Below the pieces are notes generated by a model. The model was not told where the DNA came from. It was given only the letters and a program-made list of their open reading frames with translations, and made no database searches. A DNA stretch of 8,476 nt from Bacillota bacterium (GTDB taxonomy: Bacteria; Bacillota; Dethiobacteria; Dethiobacterales; Dethiobacteraceae): NCBI GenBank assembly GCA_024650095.1, contig JANKMV010000073.1, positions 1 to 8,476 of the forward strand, in the 5' to 3' direction. How positions within the stretch are numbered: the stretch's first letter is position 1; every line of letters starts with the position of its first letter. The position numbers and the translations under genes are program-made. Below are positions 1 through 6,781 of the stretch, piece after piece.

Positions 1-39
1 TATCACCGCAATGAACACAAAATTATTAAAGCATTATAA
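1..39 (+). CDS. 3' end of an upstream gene (possibly the ABC-2 permease partner)
   Basis: The first reading frame from base 1 is open for 12 codons (YHRNEHKIIKAL) and stops with TAA at 37-39, 12 bp before the ATPase start at 52. The third frame stops at once. The second frame is also open but runs on into the next gene. A charged tail placed directly before a polysaccharide-export ATPase suits the C-terminus of an ABC-2 permease (Wzm/TagG-like), which is the usual neighbour. Only 12 residues are visible, so the frame and identity are inferred from position rather than recognised. Confidence 0.4.
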   Translation, partial: YHRNEHKIIKAL

Positions 40-51
40 AGGTGTGGTCTT

Positions 52-1578
52 ATGCGTACTCAAGCAAAGCAAAACAAATCCTCTTTAGTGCACGCCGCGG
101 ATGTAGGCATTAAGTACCGCGCCGGGCGCAAAAGAGAAGATGTTAAATCCATATTTTTAAACAACCGGGGTGGCTTGGGCGATTTTTGGGCCCTCAAGGG
201 CATCAATTTTTCTGCCTCCGCCGCCGATATCATCGGCGTCATTGGTTCCAATGGTGCCGGTAAAACCACACTCTGCCGCGTGATCTCCCGGCTCTTACGT
301 CCAGACGTGGGCACCATTTCCGTCACCGGCGAAGTCTCCGCTTTGCTTTCCTTGGGTACCGGTTTTAATAAGGAACTTACAGGCAGCGAAAATATATTTT
401 TAAACGGTATGATGCTGGGTTTTACACACAAACATATGAACCAGATCTACGACGATATTGTGGATTTTGCAGGCTTATCGGCTTTTATTGATCAACCCAT
501 CAAAACGTATTCCTCGGGCATGCGCGCTCGCCTGGGCTTTAGCATTGCCACCATGCTGGAACCAGAAATCTTGGTTTTGGACGAAGCCCTCAGTACCGGT
601 GATGCCGAGTTTTACCAGCGAGCCATGGCTAAGACGAAAGAGCTCGTGGCTAAGGCGAAAGTGGTCATCATCGTCTCCCATGATATTGATTTCATCGAAA
701 ACAATTGCAGTAAGGCTATTTGGATTGATCATGGCCAACTGCAGGCAGAAGGCGCCCCGGCCACAGTCTGCGCACAATACCGTCAGATGGTGGCCAGCAC
801 AGGCTATAAGCCCACACCGAAAAAACGCAAGCTACGACTGAAGAAAACGGAGAGTAAAATTGGTGAAGAAACGGTTATTGCCGCACACCAGTTAGGTCTG
901 CGCTATAGTGTCAAGGGTAAAGACTTCTGGGCACTGCGCCACTGTAGTTTTACCATTAAACAGGGTGAAATCGTGGGTATTATTGGTCCCAATGGTGCCG
1001 GTAAAAGCACGCTCTGTAGTATTTTAAGCGGCATCCTTAAGCCCGATGAAGGTACACTGCACACCGAAGGCGACGTTTCCGCACTATTAAGCTTTGGTTC
1101 TGGCTTTAATAAGCAGCTCACGGGCAGTGACAATATTTATTTAAACGGCCTCATGCTGGGCATGTCCAAAAAACAGATAGATGACTTGTATCAAGAGATT
1201 GTGGATTTCTCTGGCTTGGAAAAATTTATTGAAAGCCCCATGAAAACATATTCTAGCGGCATGGTTTCGCGTTTAGGCTTCAGCATTGCCGCCATGATTG
1301 AACCCGATATCTTTATTATTGATGAAGCATTAGCCACGGGTGATATGACCTTTTATGAAAAAGCCAGTGCGCGCATTCAAGAAATGATTAATACCGCCAA
1401 GGCAGTGCTTATCGTCACCCATTCCATGGCTTTTGTACAAAAAGTGTGCACCAAAGCCATTTGGCTAAAACAAGGCCAAATTATGCATGTGGGCACACCC
1501 GATGAAACCATTGCTTTATATCAAGCGGATACCCAAAAAACAATGGCAAAAAGAGCACAGCAAAAGCAACGTGCATAA
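52..1578 (+). CDS. Polysaccharide-export ABC transporter ATPase, two fused nucleotide-binding domains (TagH/Wzt type)
   Basis: This is a 508-residue soluble ATPase expected to power export of a lipid-linked glycan through an ABC-2 permease. Domain 1 has Walker A GSNGAGKT (65-72), signature SSGM (154-157), Walker B LVLDEA (174-179) and H-loop His210. Domain 2 has GPNGAGKS (312-319), SSGM (401-404), FIIDEA (421-426) and His457. The signature YSSGM followed by RLGFS, and the GD after Walker B, are typical of the Wzt/TagH/KpsT group rather than the LSGGQ of importers. The halves align without gaps at an offset of 247 residues (44-243 against 291-490), with 107 of 200 identical by hand count. They are joined by a basic linker around 253-266 (KKRKLRLKK). 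There is no C-terminal carbohydrate-binding domain as in long Wzt proteins. Both halves keep every nucleotide-binding motif. The start ATG has AAAGGTG about 8 bp upstream. ABC-F was considered and rejected. The glycan substrate cannot be read from the sequence. Confidence 0.9.
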   Translation: MRTQAKQNKSSLVHAADVGIKYRAGRKREDVKSIFLNNRGGLGDFWALKGINFSASAADIIGVIGSNGAGKTTLCRVISRLLRPDVGTISVTGEVSALLSLGTGFNKELTGSENIFLNGMMLGFTHKHMNQIYDDIVDFAGLSAFIDQPIKTYSSGMRARLGFSIATMLEPEILVLDEALSTGDAEFYQRAMAKTKELVAKAKVVIIVSHDIDFIENNCSKAIWIDHGQLQAEGAPATVCAQYRQMVASTGYKPTPKKRKLRLKKTESKIGEETVIAAHQLGLRYSVKGKDFWALRHCSFTIKQGEIVGIIGPNGAGKSTLCSILSGILKPDEGTLHTEGDVSALLSFGSGFNKQLTGSDNIYLNGLMLGMSKKQIDDLYQEIVDFSGLEKFIESPMKTYSSGMVSRLGFSIAAMIEPDIFIIDEALATGDMTFYEKASARIQEMINTAKAVLIVTHSMAFVQKVCTKAIWLKQGQIMHVGTPDETIALYQADTQKTMAKRAQQKQRA

Positions 1579-1584
1579 AGGAGG
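1578..1584 (+). promoter_or_regulatory. Strong ribosome binding site deciding the reductase start
   Basis: AAGGAGG overlaps the last base of the preceding stop codon. It touches the in-frame ATG at 1585, leaving no spacing for that start. It lies 6 bp before the ATG at 1591, which is the ideal distance. The start at 1591 is therefore preferred, and the two genes are tightly coupled. Confidence 0.8.
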
Positions 1585-1590
1585 ATGGTT

Positions 1591-2727
1591 ATGGCCACCT
1601 ATGCAAATCCAGTTCAGCTTTATTTTGGCACAGACGCATTGTCGTCCCTGACAGAGCTCGTACGTTCATCCGGCCACCAACGGCTCCTTCTTTTAACAGG
1701 TGCCCATTCTTTAAAAGCCTCAGGCTATTTAGCAAAAATACAGGCGCTTTTAGCCCCCACCGACGTGCTTTTACAAGACCAGGTGCCCGCCAATCCGGAT
1801 GTAGCCGATCTTTTTTGCATTAAACAAGCTACAGATAGCTTCGCCTACGACGCCATTGTGGCCGTAGGTGGTGGCAGTGTTATCGACACAGCCAAAGCAC
1901 TCGCCGCCTTCAAAGGGCATACGCCCCAGAGTATCGCAGACGTTAGAGCCATCATCCAAAGCAAAGCATATCTACCGCTCACCGCACCTGTCTGCCCCAT
2001 CTGGGCCATCCCCACCACGGCAGGCACAGGCTCGGAAGTAACACCGTGGGCCACCATTTGGGATCGGGAGGAAAGTGAGAAGTACTCCATTGCCGCAGCT
2101 ACCCTTTTTCCGCGCATCGCTATCGTAGACCCAGCACTAACACTCAATCTTTCCCCTACTATGACTGCATCTTCAGCGCTAGATGCACTTAGCCATGCAC
2201 TAGAGGCCTATTGGTCTAAAAACACGAATGAAATTGTACGTCTCTATGCGCTCAAAGCGATTACGCTCATTGTCACCCATTTAGCGCAGCTTTTAGATCA
2301 CCCTGCAGATCTCACACTACGTGCCCATATAGCAAGCGGCAGTCTCTTCGCAGGTCTGGCTTTTAGCAATACCAAAACCACCTCGTGCCACTCCATTTCC
2401 TATCCCTTAACACTCCAGTTTGGCATTAACCATGGAGTAGCCGTTAGTCTTACCCTCGGGCAAATGTTGGTAAAAAACGAGCCTGCCTTACTTCAGAAAG
2501 AAGAACTATTCTCCGCCCTTGGCATCGCTCAACCCGCCGAACTAATCACGTGGATTCGTGCTATTCTTGCGCAAGCAAAGATTGCCACCCGTCTTAGTGA
2601 GTATGGCGTTTCACAAGACGATCTAGCCATCATTGCCGCTAAATCATTTACCCCGGGGAGAATGGATAATAATCCTATCGATGTGGATAAGCCCTTTTTG
2701 CTAGAGCTGTTAGCGAGCATTTTTTAA
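1591..2727 (+). CDS. Iron-containing alcohol dehydrogenase, likely phosphonoacetaldehyde reductase (PhpC-like)
   Basis: This is a 378-residue group III (Fe-type) NAD(P)H-dependent alcohol dehydrogenase, which is the usual family length. The cofactor motif GGGSVID is at 93-99, followed by PTTAGTGSE at 141-149. The four expected metal ligands are all present: Asp198 and His202 in DALSH, His267 in SCHSISYPLT, and His281 in NHG. The ISYPLT context resembles phosphonoacetaldehyde reductases, and the genes immediately downstream make phosphonoacetaldehyde. The likely reaction is therefore reduction of phosphonoacetaldehyde to 2-hydroxyethylphosphonate in the cytoplasm. This assignment rests on family plus context; a generic FucO- or 1,3-propanediol-type dehydrogenase with another substrate cannot be excluded. 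The start at 1591 (MATYANPVQLYFG) is chosen over the ATG at 1585 because AAGGAGG lies 6 bp before 1591 and abuts 1585. The gene follows the ATPase gene by 12 bp. Confidence 0.85.
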   Translation: MATYANPVQLYFGTDALSSLTELVRSSGHQRLLLLTGAHSLKASGYLAKIQALLAPTDVLLQDQVPANPDVADLFCIKQATDSFAYDAIVAVGGGSVIDTAKALAAFKGHTPQSIADVRAIIQSKAYLPLTAPVCPIWAIPTTAGTGSEVTPWATIWDREESEKYSIAAATLFPRIAIVDPALTLNLSPTMTASSALDALSHALEAYWSKNTNEIVRLYALKAITLIVTHLAQLLDHPADLTLRAHIASGSLFAGLAFSNTKTTSCHSISYPLTLQFGINHGVAVSLTLGQMLVKNEPALLQKEELFSALGIAQPAELITWIRAILAQAKIATRLSEYGVSQDDLAIIAAKSFTPGRMDNNPIDVDKPFLLELLASIF

Positions 2728-2730
2728 AAA

Positions 2731-2736
2731 TATAAA
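2731..2736 (+). promoter_or_regulatory. Possible weak internal promoter -10 (TATAAA)
   Basis: The 40-bp gap between the reductase stop and the mutase start is the longest in the operon and is strikingly A+T-rich. It contains TATAAA at 2731-2736. The nearest -35-like hexamer, TTAGCG at 2710-2715, is a poor match at 15 bp spacing, so this could be simple A+T richness in a spacer. If it works, it would allow the phosphonate genes to be expressed apart from the transporter. Confidence 0.15.
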
Positions 2737-2754
2737 CTAAAAAGAAATATATAT

Positions 2755-2760
2755 GGGGGA
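2755..2760 (+). promoter_or_regulatory. Ribosome binding site deciding the mutase start
   Basis: GGGGGA (continuing AG) begins inside the in-frame ATG at 2753 and lies 7 bp before the ATG at 2768. It can only serve the second ATG. That start also gives the N-terminus MKKVYLAMSAD, which is natural for a nucleotidyltransferase fold. Confidence 0.7.
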
Positions 2761-2767
2761 AGAAAAA

Positions 2768-4066
2768 ATGAAGAAAGTCTATTTGGCTATGAGTGCCGAC
2801 ATCATTCATCACGGCCACATTAATGTCATCAATGAAGCCAGTAAACTAGGCGAAGTCACCGTGGGTATTCTCACCGATGAAGTGATCGCCAGCTACAAAC
2901 GGTTTCCTTTATTAGGCTATGCAGAACGCAAAGCCATCATCGAAAACATTAAAGGCGTTGACCATGTCATCGCCCAAGAAACGCTAGATTATGTACCCAA
3001 CCTCGAAAAGCTTAAACCCGATTATGTGGTGCATGGTGACGATTGGCGTACCGGCGAGCAGAAGGTCATTCGCGACCGCGTCATTGCAGCGCTGAAACAA
3101 TGGCAGGGCGAACTGGTGGAGGTTAAGTACACAGATGGTGTCTCCATCACGCAATTGGATGATGCCGTGCAAAAAATCGGCATTACACCCAATGCCCGCC
3201 TGCGTCGTTTACGCAAACTGCTGGAAATTAAACCTGTCCTACGGGTGCTAGAAGCCCATAACGGCTTAACCGGGTTAATCGCCGAAAAAACCAAGATAGA
3301 GCAAAACGGTAGAATAAAAGAGTTTGACGCCATGTGGATTAGTAGTCTCTGCGATTCCACCGCCAAGGGCAAGCCCGATATCGAATTAGTGGACTTAACG
3401 TCACGGCTGACCACCATCAACGATGTCTTGGAAGTCACCACTAAGCCCATCATTCTTGATGGCGATACTGGAGGCCAAGTGGAACACTTTGTCTTTACCG
3501 TTAAAACGCTAGAAAGATTGGGCGTTTCTGCCATTATCATTGAAGATAAAGTGGGCCTGAAAAAGAATTCCCTTTTTGGTACAGACGTATTACAGACACA
3601 AGACACAGTAGAGAACTTTGCCCACAAAATTTCCGAGGGTAAGCAGGCACAAGTAACGGAAGAGTTTATGATTATCGCACGCATTGAAAGCCTCATCTTA
3701 AAAGCTGGCTTAGCAGATGCACTTGCCCGCGCCAAAGCCTATATCGACGCCGGTGCTGATGCCATTATGATTCACAGTAAGGAAAAAGAGCCCGACGAAA
3801 TCTTTGCTTTCTGTGCCGAATACGCCACCTTCCCCAACAAAGTGCCCCTGGTGGCGGTGCCATCCTCTTACAACCATGTCACAGAAAGCGCCCTCATGGA
3901 AGCGGGTATTAGTATTGTCATTTATGCTAACCACCTCATTCGTAGCGCCTACCCCGCCATGTTGCACACAGCGCAAACCATTCTGCAAAATGAACGCTCC
4001 CTTGAGTGTGATATCGATATGATGCCCATCAAACAAATTCTCACCTTAATTCCGGGAGGCAATTAA
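2768..4066 (+). CDS. aepX: Phosphoenolpyruvate mutase with N-terminal cytidylyltransferase-like domain
   Basis: This 432-residue, two-domain enzyme commits PEP to phosphonate synthesis by rearranging it to phosphonopyruvate. The C-terminal part (about 155-432) is an isocitrate-lyase-superfamily mutase: it has DGDTGG (231-236, metal site) and the mutase hallmark EDKVGLKKNS (259-268), which fits EDK-x5-NS and separates true mutases from lyases and hydrolases. The N-terminal part (about 1-135) resembles glycerol-3-phosphate cytidylyltransferase. It has HHGH at 14-17 (HxGH motif), but the usual RTxGIST motif appears as YTDGVSIT (121-128), lacking the Arg. It may thus be altered or inactive. Such N-terminal domains are known on bacterial PEP mutases, including capsule-associated ones, so the fusion is not unique. 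The next gene begins 1 bp after the stop, coupling mutase to decarboxylase; that pairing pulls the unfavourable mutase equilibrium forward. The start at 2768 is preferred over 2753 on ribosome-site spacing. Confidence 0.93.
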   Translation: MKKVYLAMSADIIHHGHINVINEASKLGEVTVGILTDEVIASYKRFPLLGYAERKAIIENIKGVDHVIAQETLDYVPNLEKLKPDYVVHGDDWRTGEQKVIRDRVIAALKQWQGELVEVKYTDGVSITQLDDAVQKIGITPNARLRRLRKLLEIKPVLRVLEAHNGLTGLIAEKTKIEQNGRIKEFDAMWISSLCDSTAKGKPDIELVDLTSRLTTINDVLEVTTKPIILDGDTGGQVEHFVFTVKTLERLGVSAIIIEDKVGLKKNSLFGTDVLQTQDTVENFAHKISEGKQAQVTEEFMIIARIESLILKAGLADALARAKAYIDAGADAIMIHSKEKEPDEIFAFCAEYATFPNKVPLVAVPSSYNHVTESALMEAGISIVIYANHLIRSAYPAMLHTAQTILQNERSLECDIDMMPIKQILTLIPGGN

Positions 4067-4067
4067 A

Positions 4068-5195
4068 GTGCTTACACCCGCCGCCTTCTATCAATTGCTC
4101 GCTCAGCACAAGATCGGCTTTTTTACTGGTGTGCCCGATTCACTGCTAAAGGAGTTTTGCGCCTACGTCACAGACCACACGGCTAAGGATAAAAACATTA
4201 TTGCCGCCAATGAAGGGAACGCGGTGGCCATTGCCGCCGGCCGCTACCTGGCACTCAAGGAAATTAGCCTAGTCTATATGCAAAATTCCGGCCTTGGCAA
4301 CATCGTTAATCCCGTGGCATCCCTCATCGACCCCGTAGTCTATAACATCCCCATGCTCTTTTTAGTCGGCTGGCGTGGTCAACCCGGCCACAAAGACGAA
4401 CCGCAACATCTCAAGCAAGGCCAAATCACGCTAGCACAGCTAGACATCCTCGGTATCAAGTACGCCCTCTTACCCGCAGACCTAACCGCCGCGCAAACGG
4501 TCTTGCAAGAGGCGCTCACCTATATGGAACAAACCAAGGCGCCTTTCGCCCTCGTGGTGGCCAAAGACACCTTTGCACCTTACGCACTACAAAACAAGGT
4601 GCAAACAGCGTACCCCTTACAAAGGGAAGAGGCCATTAAAACCGTTGTCTCCTGTCTTTCTACCTCAGATGTGGTGGTCTCCACCACCGGCAAAACCTCA
4701 CGCGAGCTCTACGAATACCGTGTCGAACTGGGCCATTCCCATCAACAAGATTTTCTCACCGTGGGCTCCATGGGCCACGCAGCACAAATTGCTCTCGGCA
4801 TCGCACTGGCCAAACCAGAGACCAATGTCTATTGCCTCGACGGCGACGGTGCCCTCATCATGCATATGGGCGGTTTAGCCATCATTGGCGATCAAGCACC
4901 CACCAACCTCAAGCATATCGTACTCAATAACGGTGCCCACGATTCCGTAGGGGGTCAGCCCACCGTAGGCCACACCTTAGATATCCCGGCCATCGCCACC
5001 GCCTGCGGCTACCCCATCGCGCTACAAGCACAAAGCAAAACAGAAATTAGCTCGCACATGAAAACAATACAAAACAGCGGCCCTGCCTTACTGGAAATTA
5101 AAATTAACCAAGGCGCACGCAAAGACTTAGGCCGACCACAAACGACACCGCAAGAGAATAAAGCAGCCTTTATGCACTTTCTCACCAGCGACTAA
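4068..5195 (+). CDS. aepY: Phosphonopyruvate decarboxylase
   Basis: This 375-residue, thiamine-diphosphate-dependent enzyme decarboxylates phosphonopyruvate to phosphonoacetaldehyde. The pyrimidine-binding half has GVPDSLLK (21-28), the conserved Glu49 in ANEGNAVAIAAG, MQNSGLGNIVNP (71-82) and GWRGQPGHKDEPQH (101-114). All of these are characteristic of this family. The diphosphate-binding half has GDG (259-261), then 25 residues, then NN (287-288), the standard Mg-thiamine-diphosphate motif. Length fits the single-chain Ppd form. The start is GTG, 1 bp after the mutase stop, with GGGAGG at 4054-4059 lying 8 bp upstream. Sulfopyruvate decarboxylase is the nearest alternative, but the adjacent PEP mutase settles the substrate. 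Confidence 0.95.
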   Translation: MLTPAAFYQLLAQHKIGFFTGVPDSLLKEFCAYVTDHTAKDKNIIAANEGNAVAIAAGRYLALKEISLVYMQNSGLGNIVNPVASLIDPVVYNIPMLFLVGWRGQPGHKDEPQHLKQGQITLAQLDILGIKYALLPADLTAAQTVLQEALTYMEQTKAPFALVVAKDTFAPYALQNKVQTAYPLQREEAIKTVVSCLSTSDVVVSTTGKTSRELYEYRVELGHSHQQDFLTVGSMGHAAQIALGIALAKPETNVYCLDGDGALIMHMGGLAIIGDQAPTNLKHIVLNNGAHDSVGGQPTVGHTLDIPAIATACGYPIALQAQSKTEISSHMKTIQNSGPALLEIKINQGARKDLGRPQTTPQENKAAFMHFLTSD

Positions 5196-5209
5196 AATAC
5201 AGAAAGCGG

Positions 5210-5938
5210 GTGGACTCACTGAAAGCAATCCTCTTAAACTCCGGCCTCGGCAAACGTATGGGCGCACAAACCCACGCTAAGCCAAAATGTATGGTGGAGA
5301 TTGCCCCCGCAGAGACCATCATCTCCCGGCAGATTAAACAGCTTCTCGCCGCAGGGATCAACGACATCATCGTCACCACCGGTCCCTTTGCCGAGCAACT
5401 ACAAGACTATCTAGCCGCAACCTTCCCCAATCTCCCCATCACCTACGTAGCCAATCCGCGCTACGCCTCCACCAACTATATTGTGTCCCTGCTCCTCGCC
5501 AAAGAGTATCTCACCAGCGAATTCCTTCTACTCCATGGTGATTTGGTCTTTGAGGATACGCTTCTGACAAAAACGCTACAATCCACCTACGCTAACACCG
5601 TCTTAGTTAATCCTCACGCACCCTTACCCGAGAAGGACTTCAAAGCGCAACTACAAGATAACCTCATCAAAAAGATTTCCATCGATATCTTTGGCGATGA
5701 TTGTGCCTTTTTAATCCCTTTATATAAAATAAGTCACCCACTTTCTCTAGCGTGGCTTGCCATGATGGAGCAGTTCGTCAACCGCAACGAAGTAAATGTC
5801 TATGCAGAGAACGCACTAAACGTTATCCTCTCCACACAAGCGCTCCATCCCGTTTCCTTTGGTGATGAGCTTTGTACCGAAATAGATAACTTAGCAGACC
5901 TAGCCAAGGTAAAGGCCGCTTTAACAATGGGGGAATAG
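5210..5938 (+). CDS. LicC/PntC-like sugar-nucleotidyltransferase-fold enzyme, probable phosphonate cytidylyltransferase
   Basis: This is a 242-residue, single-domain NTP transferase. It has the nucleotide loop GLGKRMG (12-18), the PKC motif with Lys26, HGD (109-111, metal-binding Asp111), and a C-terminal EIDNLADL (224-231) supplying a second metal-site Asp. STNYIVSLLLAKEYL (87-101) resembles the segment following the substrate loop in choline-phosphate (LicC) and aminoethylphosphonate (PntC) cytidylyltransferases. In this operon the expected reaction is CTP plus a phosphonate, probably 2-hydroxyethylphosphonate, to the CMP-phosphonate, which the following transferases use. That substrate is inferred from context. 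The start is uncertain: GTG at 5210 has no well-spaced ribosome site, whereas CTG at 5219 (giving MKAILLNSGLG, the family-typical beginning) has GGGTGG 5 bp upstream but is a rare start codon. The gene ends 1 bp before the next. Confidence 0.85.
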   Translation: MDSLKAILLNSGLGKRMGAQTHAKPKCMVEIAPAETIISRQIKQLLAAGINDIIVTTGPFAEQLQDYLAATFPNLPITYVANPRYASTNYIVSLLLAKEYLTSEFLLLHGDLVFEDTLLTKTLQSTYANTVLVNPHAPLPEKDFKAQLQDNLIKKISIDIFGDDCAFLIPLYKISHPLSLAWLAMMEQFVNRNEVNVYAENALNVILSTQALHPVSFGDELCTEIDNLADLAKVKAALTMGE

Positions 5939-5939
5939 C

Positions 5940-6758
5940 ATGACTGTACAAGAGTATCGACAGCTTTGCCAAAAAAATGAAGAAGAGAACTACTTCTTTG
6001 ATAAATACATTTTCCGCAAAATCTCCATTTATTTCACCATCATCTTTATTAAGCTCCACATCAGCGCCAACCAAGCCACCTTTCTTAGTCTCGTCTCAGC
6101 CCTTGCCAGCCTCTATTTCCTTCAGTTAAATTCACCTACAGCGCAACTATTTGCCACCGCACTTATCTTTTTATACTACATGCTAGACCATGTGGACGGG
6201 GAACTGGCACGCTACTATATCCGTCAGAACATGCAACAACCGTCTCTCCAAGGACAATACTTTGATGTTTTAATCCATAAATACTCCACAAATCTGATGT
6301 TGTTTTTTCTTGGCGTCAGTGTATATAATTTGTTTGACTATAAATTTGCAATACTGTTAGGATTTGCCGCCTGCATTGGCATGAGTGCTTTCCCCAATCT
6401 GTTAGCGTCGCAAGTACTGGTACAAAAGATTGCCAACAACAAAGAGCTTGTCTTCACCGCACCCGTGGGCAATGTGTTAGATATGCTGGAAAAAAAGAAA
6501 GACCAAATCGATAAACTAACCAGCACCAATAAGTTAAAAAAAGCAAAAAAAATTATTACCGAGCTCTTGTTTTTTCCAGGCAGTCTCATCATGATTATGC
6601 TGGTGACACTGGCCGATATCATTGTACCAACCATAACCCTCTTAGGTTTTGCCGTTAACATCCGTTTGCTCTTTTTATGTGTGGTCACGCCCATTTATCT
6701 CACAAACGCTGTGCGCCAAAGCCTCAAATGGCTAAATAAATTCGAAGAAATTGCGTAA
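5940..6758 (+). CDS. CDP-alcohol phosphotransferase, first of two tandem paralogs
   Basis: This 272-residue integral membrane enzyme is expected to transfer the phosphonyl (or phosphoryl) group from a CMP-linked donor to an alcohol at the inner face of the membrane. Several hydrophobic segments are visible, roughly at 48-82, 116-158 and 208-258. The family motif reads D83-HV-D86-G87-EL-A90-R91, then after 13 residues G105-QYF-D109-VLI-H113. The canonical form is DxxDGxxAR-x8-GxxxDxxxD. Here the AR-to-G spacing is longer by about five, and the final Asp, proposed as the catalytic base in the family, is His113. The paralog downstream shares both changes at identical residue numbers. The ATG at 5940 follows the previous stop by 1 bp and has GGGGGA at 5929-5934. 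Its placement after a cytidylyltransferase and PEP mutase argues for a phosphonate donor. The acceptor (lipid or glycan) is unknown. Confidence 0.87.
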   Translation: MTVQEYRQLCQKNEEENYFFDKYIFRKISIYFTIIFIKLHISANQATFLSLVSALASLYFLQLNSPTAQLFATALIFLYYMLDHVDGELARYYIRQNMQQPSLQGQYFDVLIHKYSTNLMLFFLGVSVYNLFDYKFAILLGFAACIGMSAFPNLLASQVLVQKIANNKELVFTAPVGNVLDMLEKKKDQIDKLTSTNKLKKAKKIITELLFFPGSLIMIMLVTLADIIVPTITLLGFAVNIRLLFLCVVTPIYLTNAVRQSLKWLNKFEEIA

Positions 6759-6768
6759 ACAAACGTCC

Positions 6769-6774
6769 AGGAGG
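6769..6774 (+). promoter_or_regulatory. Consensus ribosome binding site for the second CDP-alcohol phosphotransferase
   Basis: AGGAGG lies 7 bp before the ATG at 6782. The nearer ATG at 6775 is out of frame with the gene and abuts the site. This is among the best ribosome sites in the window, suggesting the second paralog is well translated. Confidence 0.75.
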
Positions 6775-6781
6775 ATGGCGT

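Noticed and set aside
458..841. 127-codon plus-strand open frame inside the ATPase gene
   Set aside because: It overlaps the signature, Walker B and H-loop codons of the real gene in another frame; its composition (many Trp, Ser, Arg) is that of a shadow frame.
52..1578. ABC-F ribosomal protection protein, suggested by two fused ATPase domains
   Set aside because: ABC-F proteins have LSGGE/LSGGQ-type signatures and a long helical linker between unlike domains. Here both domains have YSSGM, are 53% identical without gaps, and the linker is short and basic.
3022..3735. 237-codon minus-strand open frame
   Set aside because: It lies wholly antisense to the PEP mutase, whose motifs are clear, and its translation shows no recognisable domain.
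2768..4066. Isocitrate lyase/methylisocitrate lyase or phosphonopyruvate hydrolase
   Set aside because: EDK-x5-NS is the mutase signature, and a phosphonopyruvate decarboxylase gene follows after 1 bp; lyases have a KKCGH-type motif that is absent.
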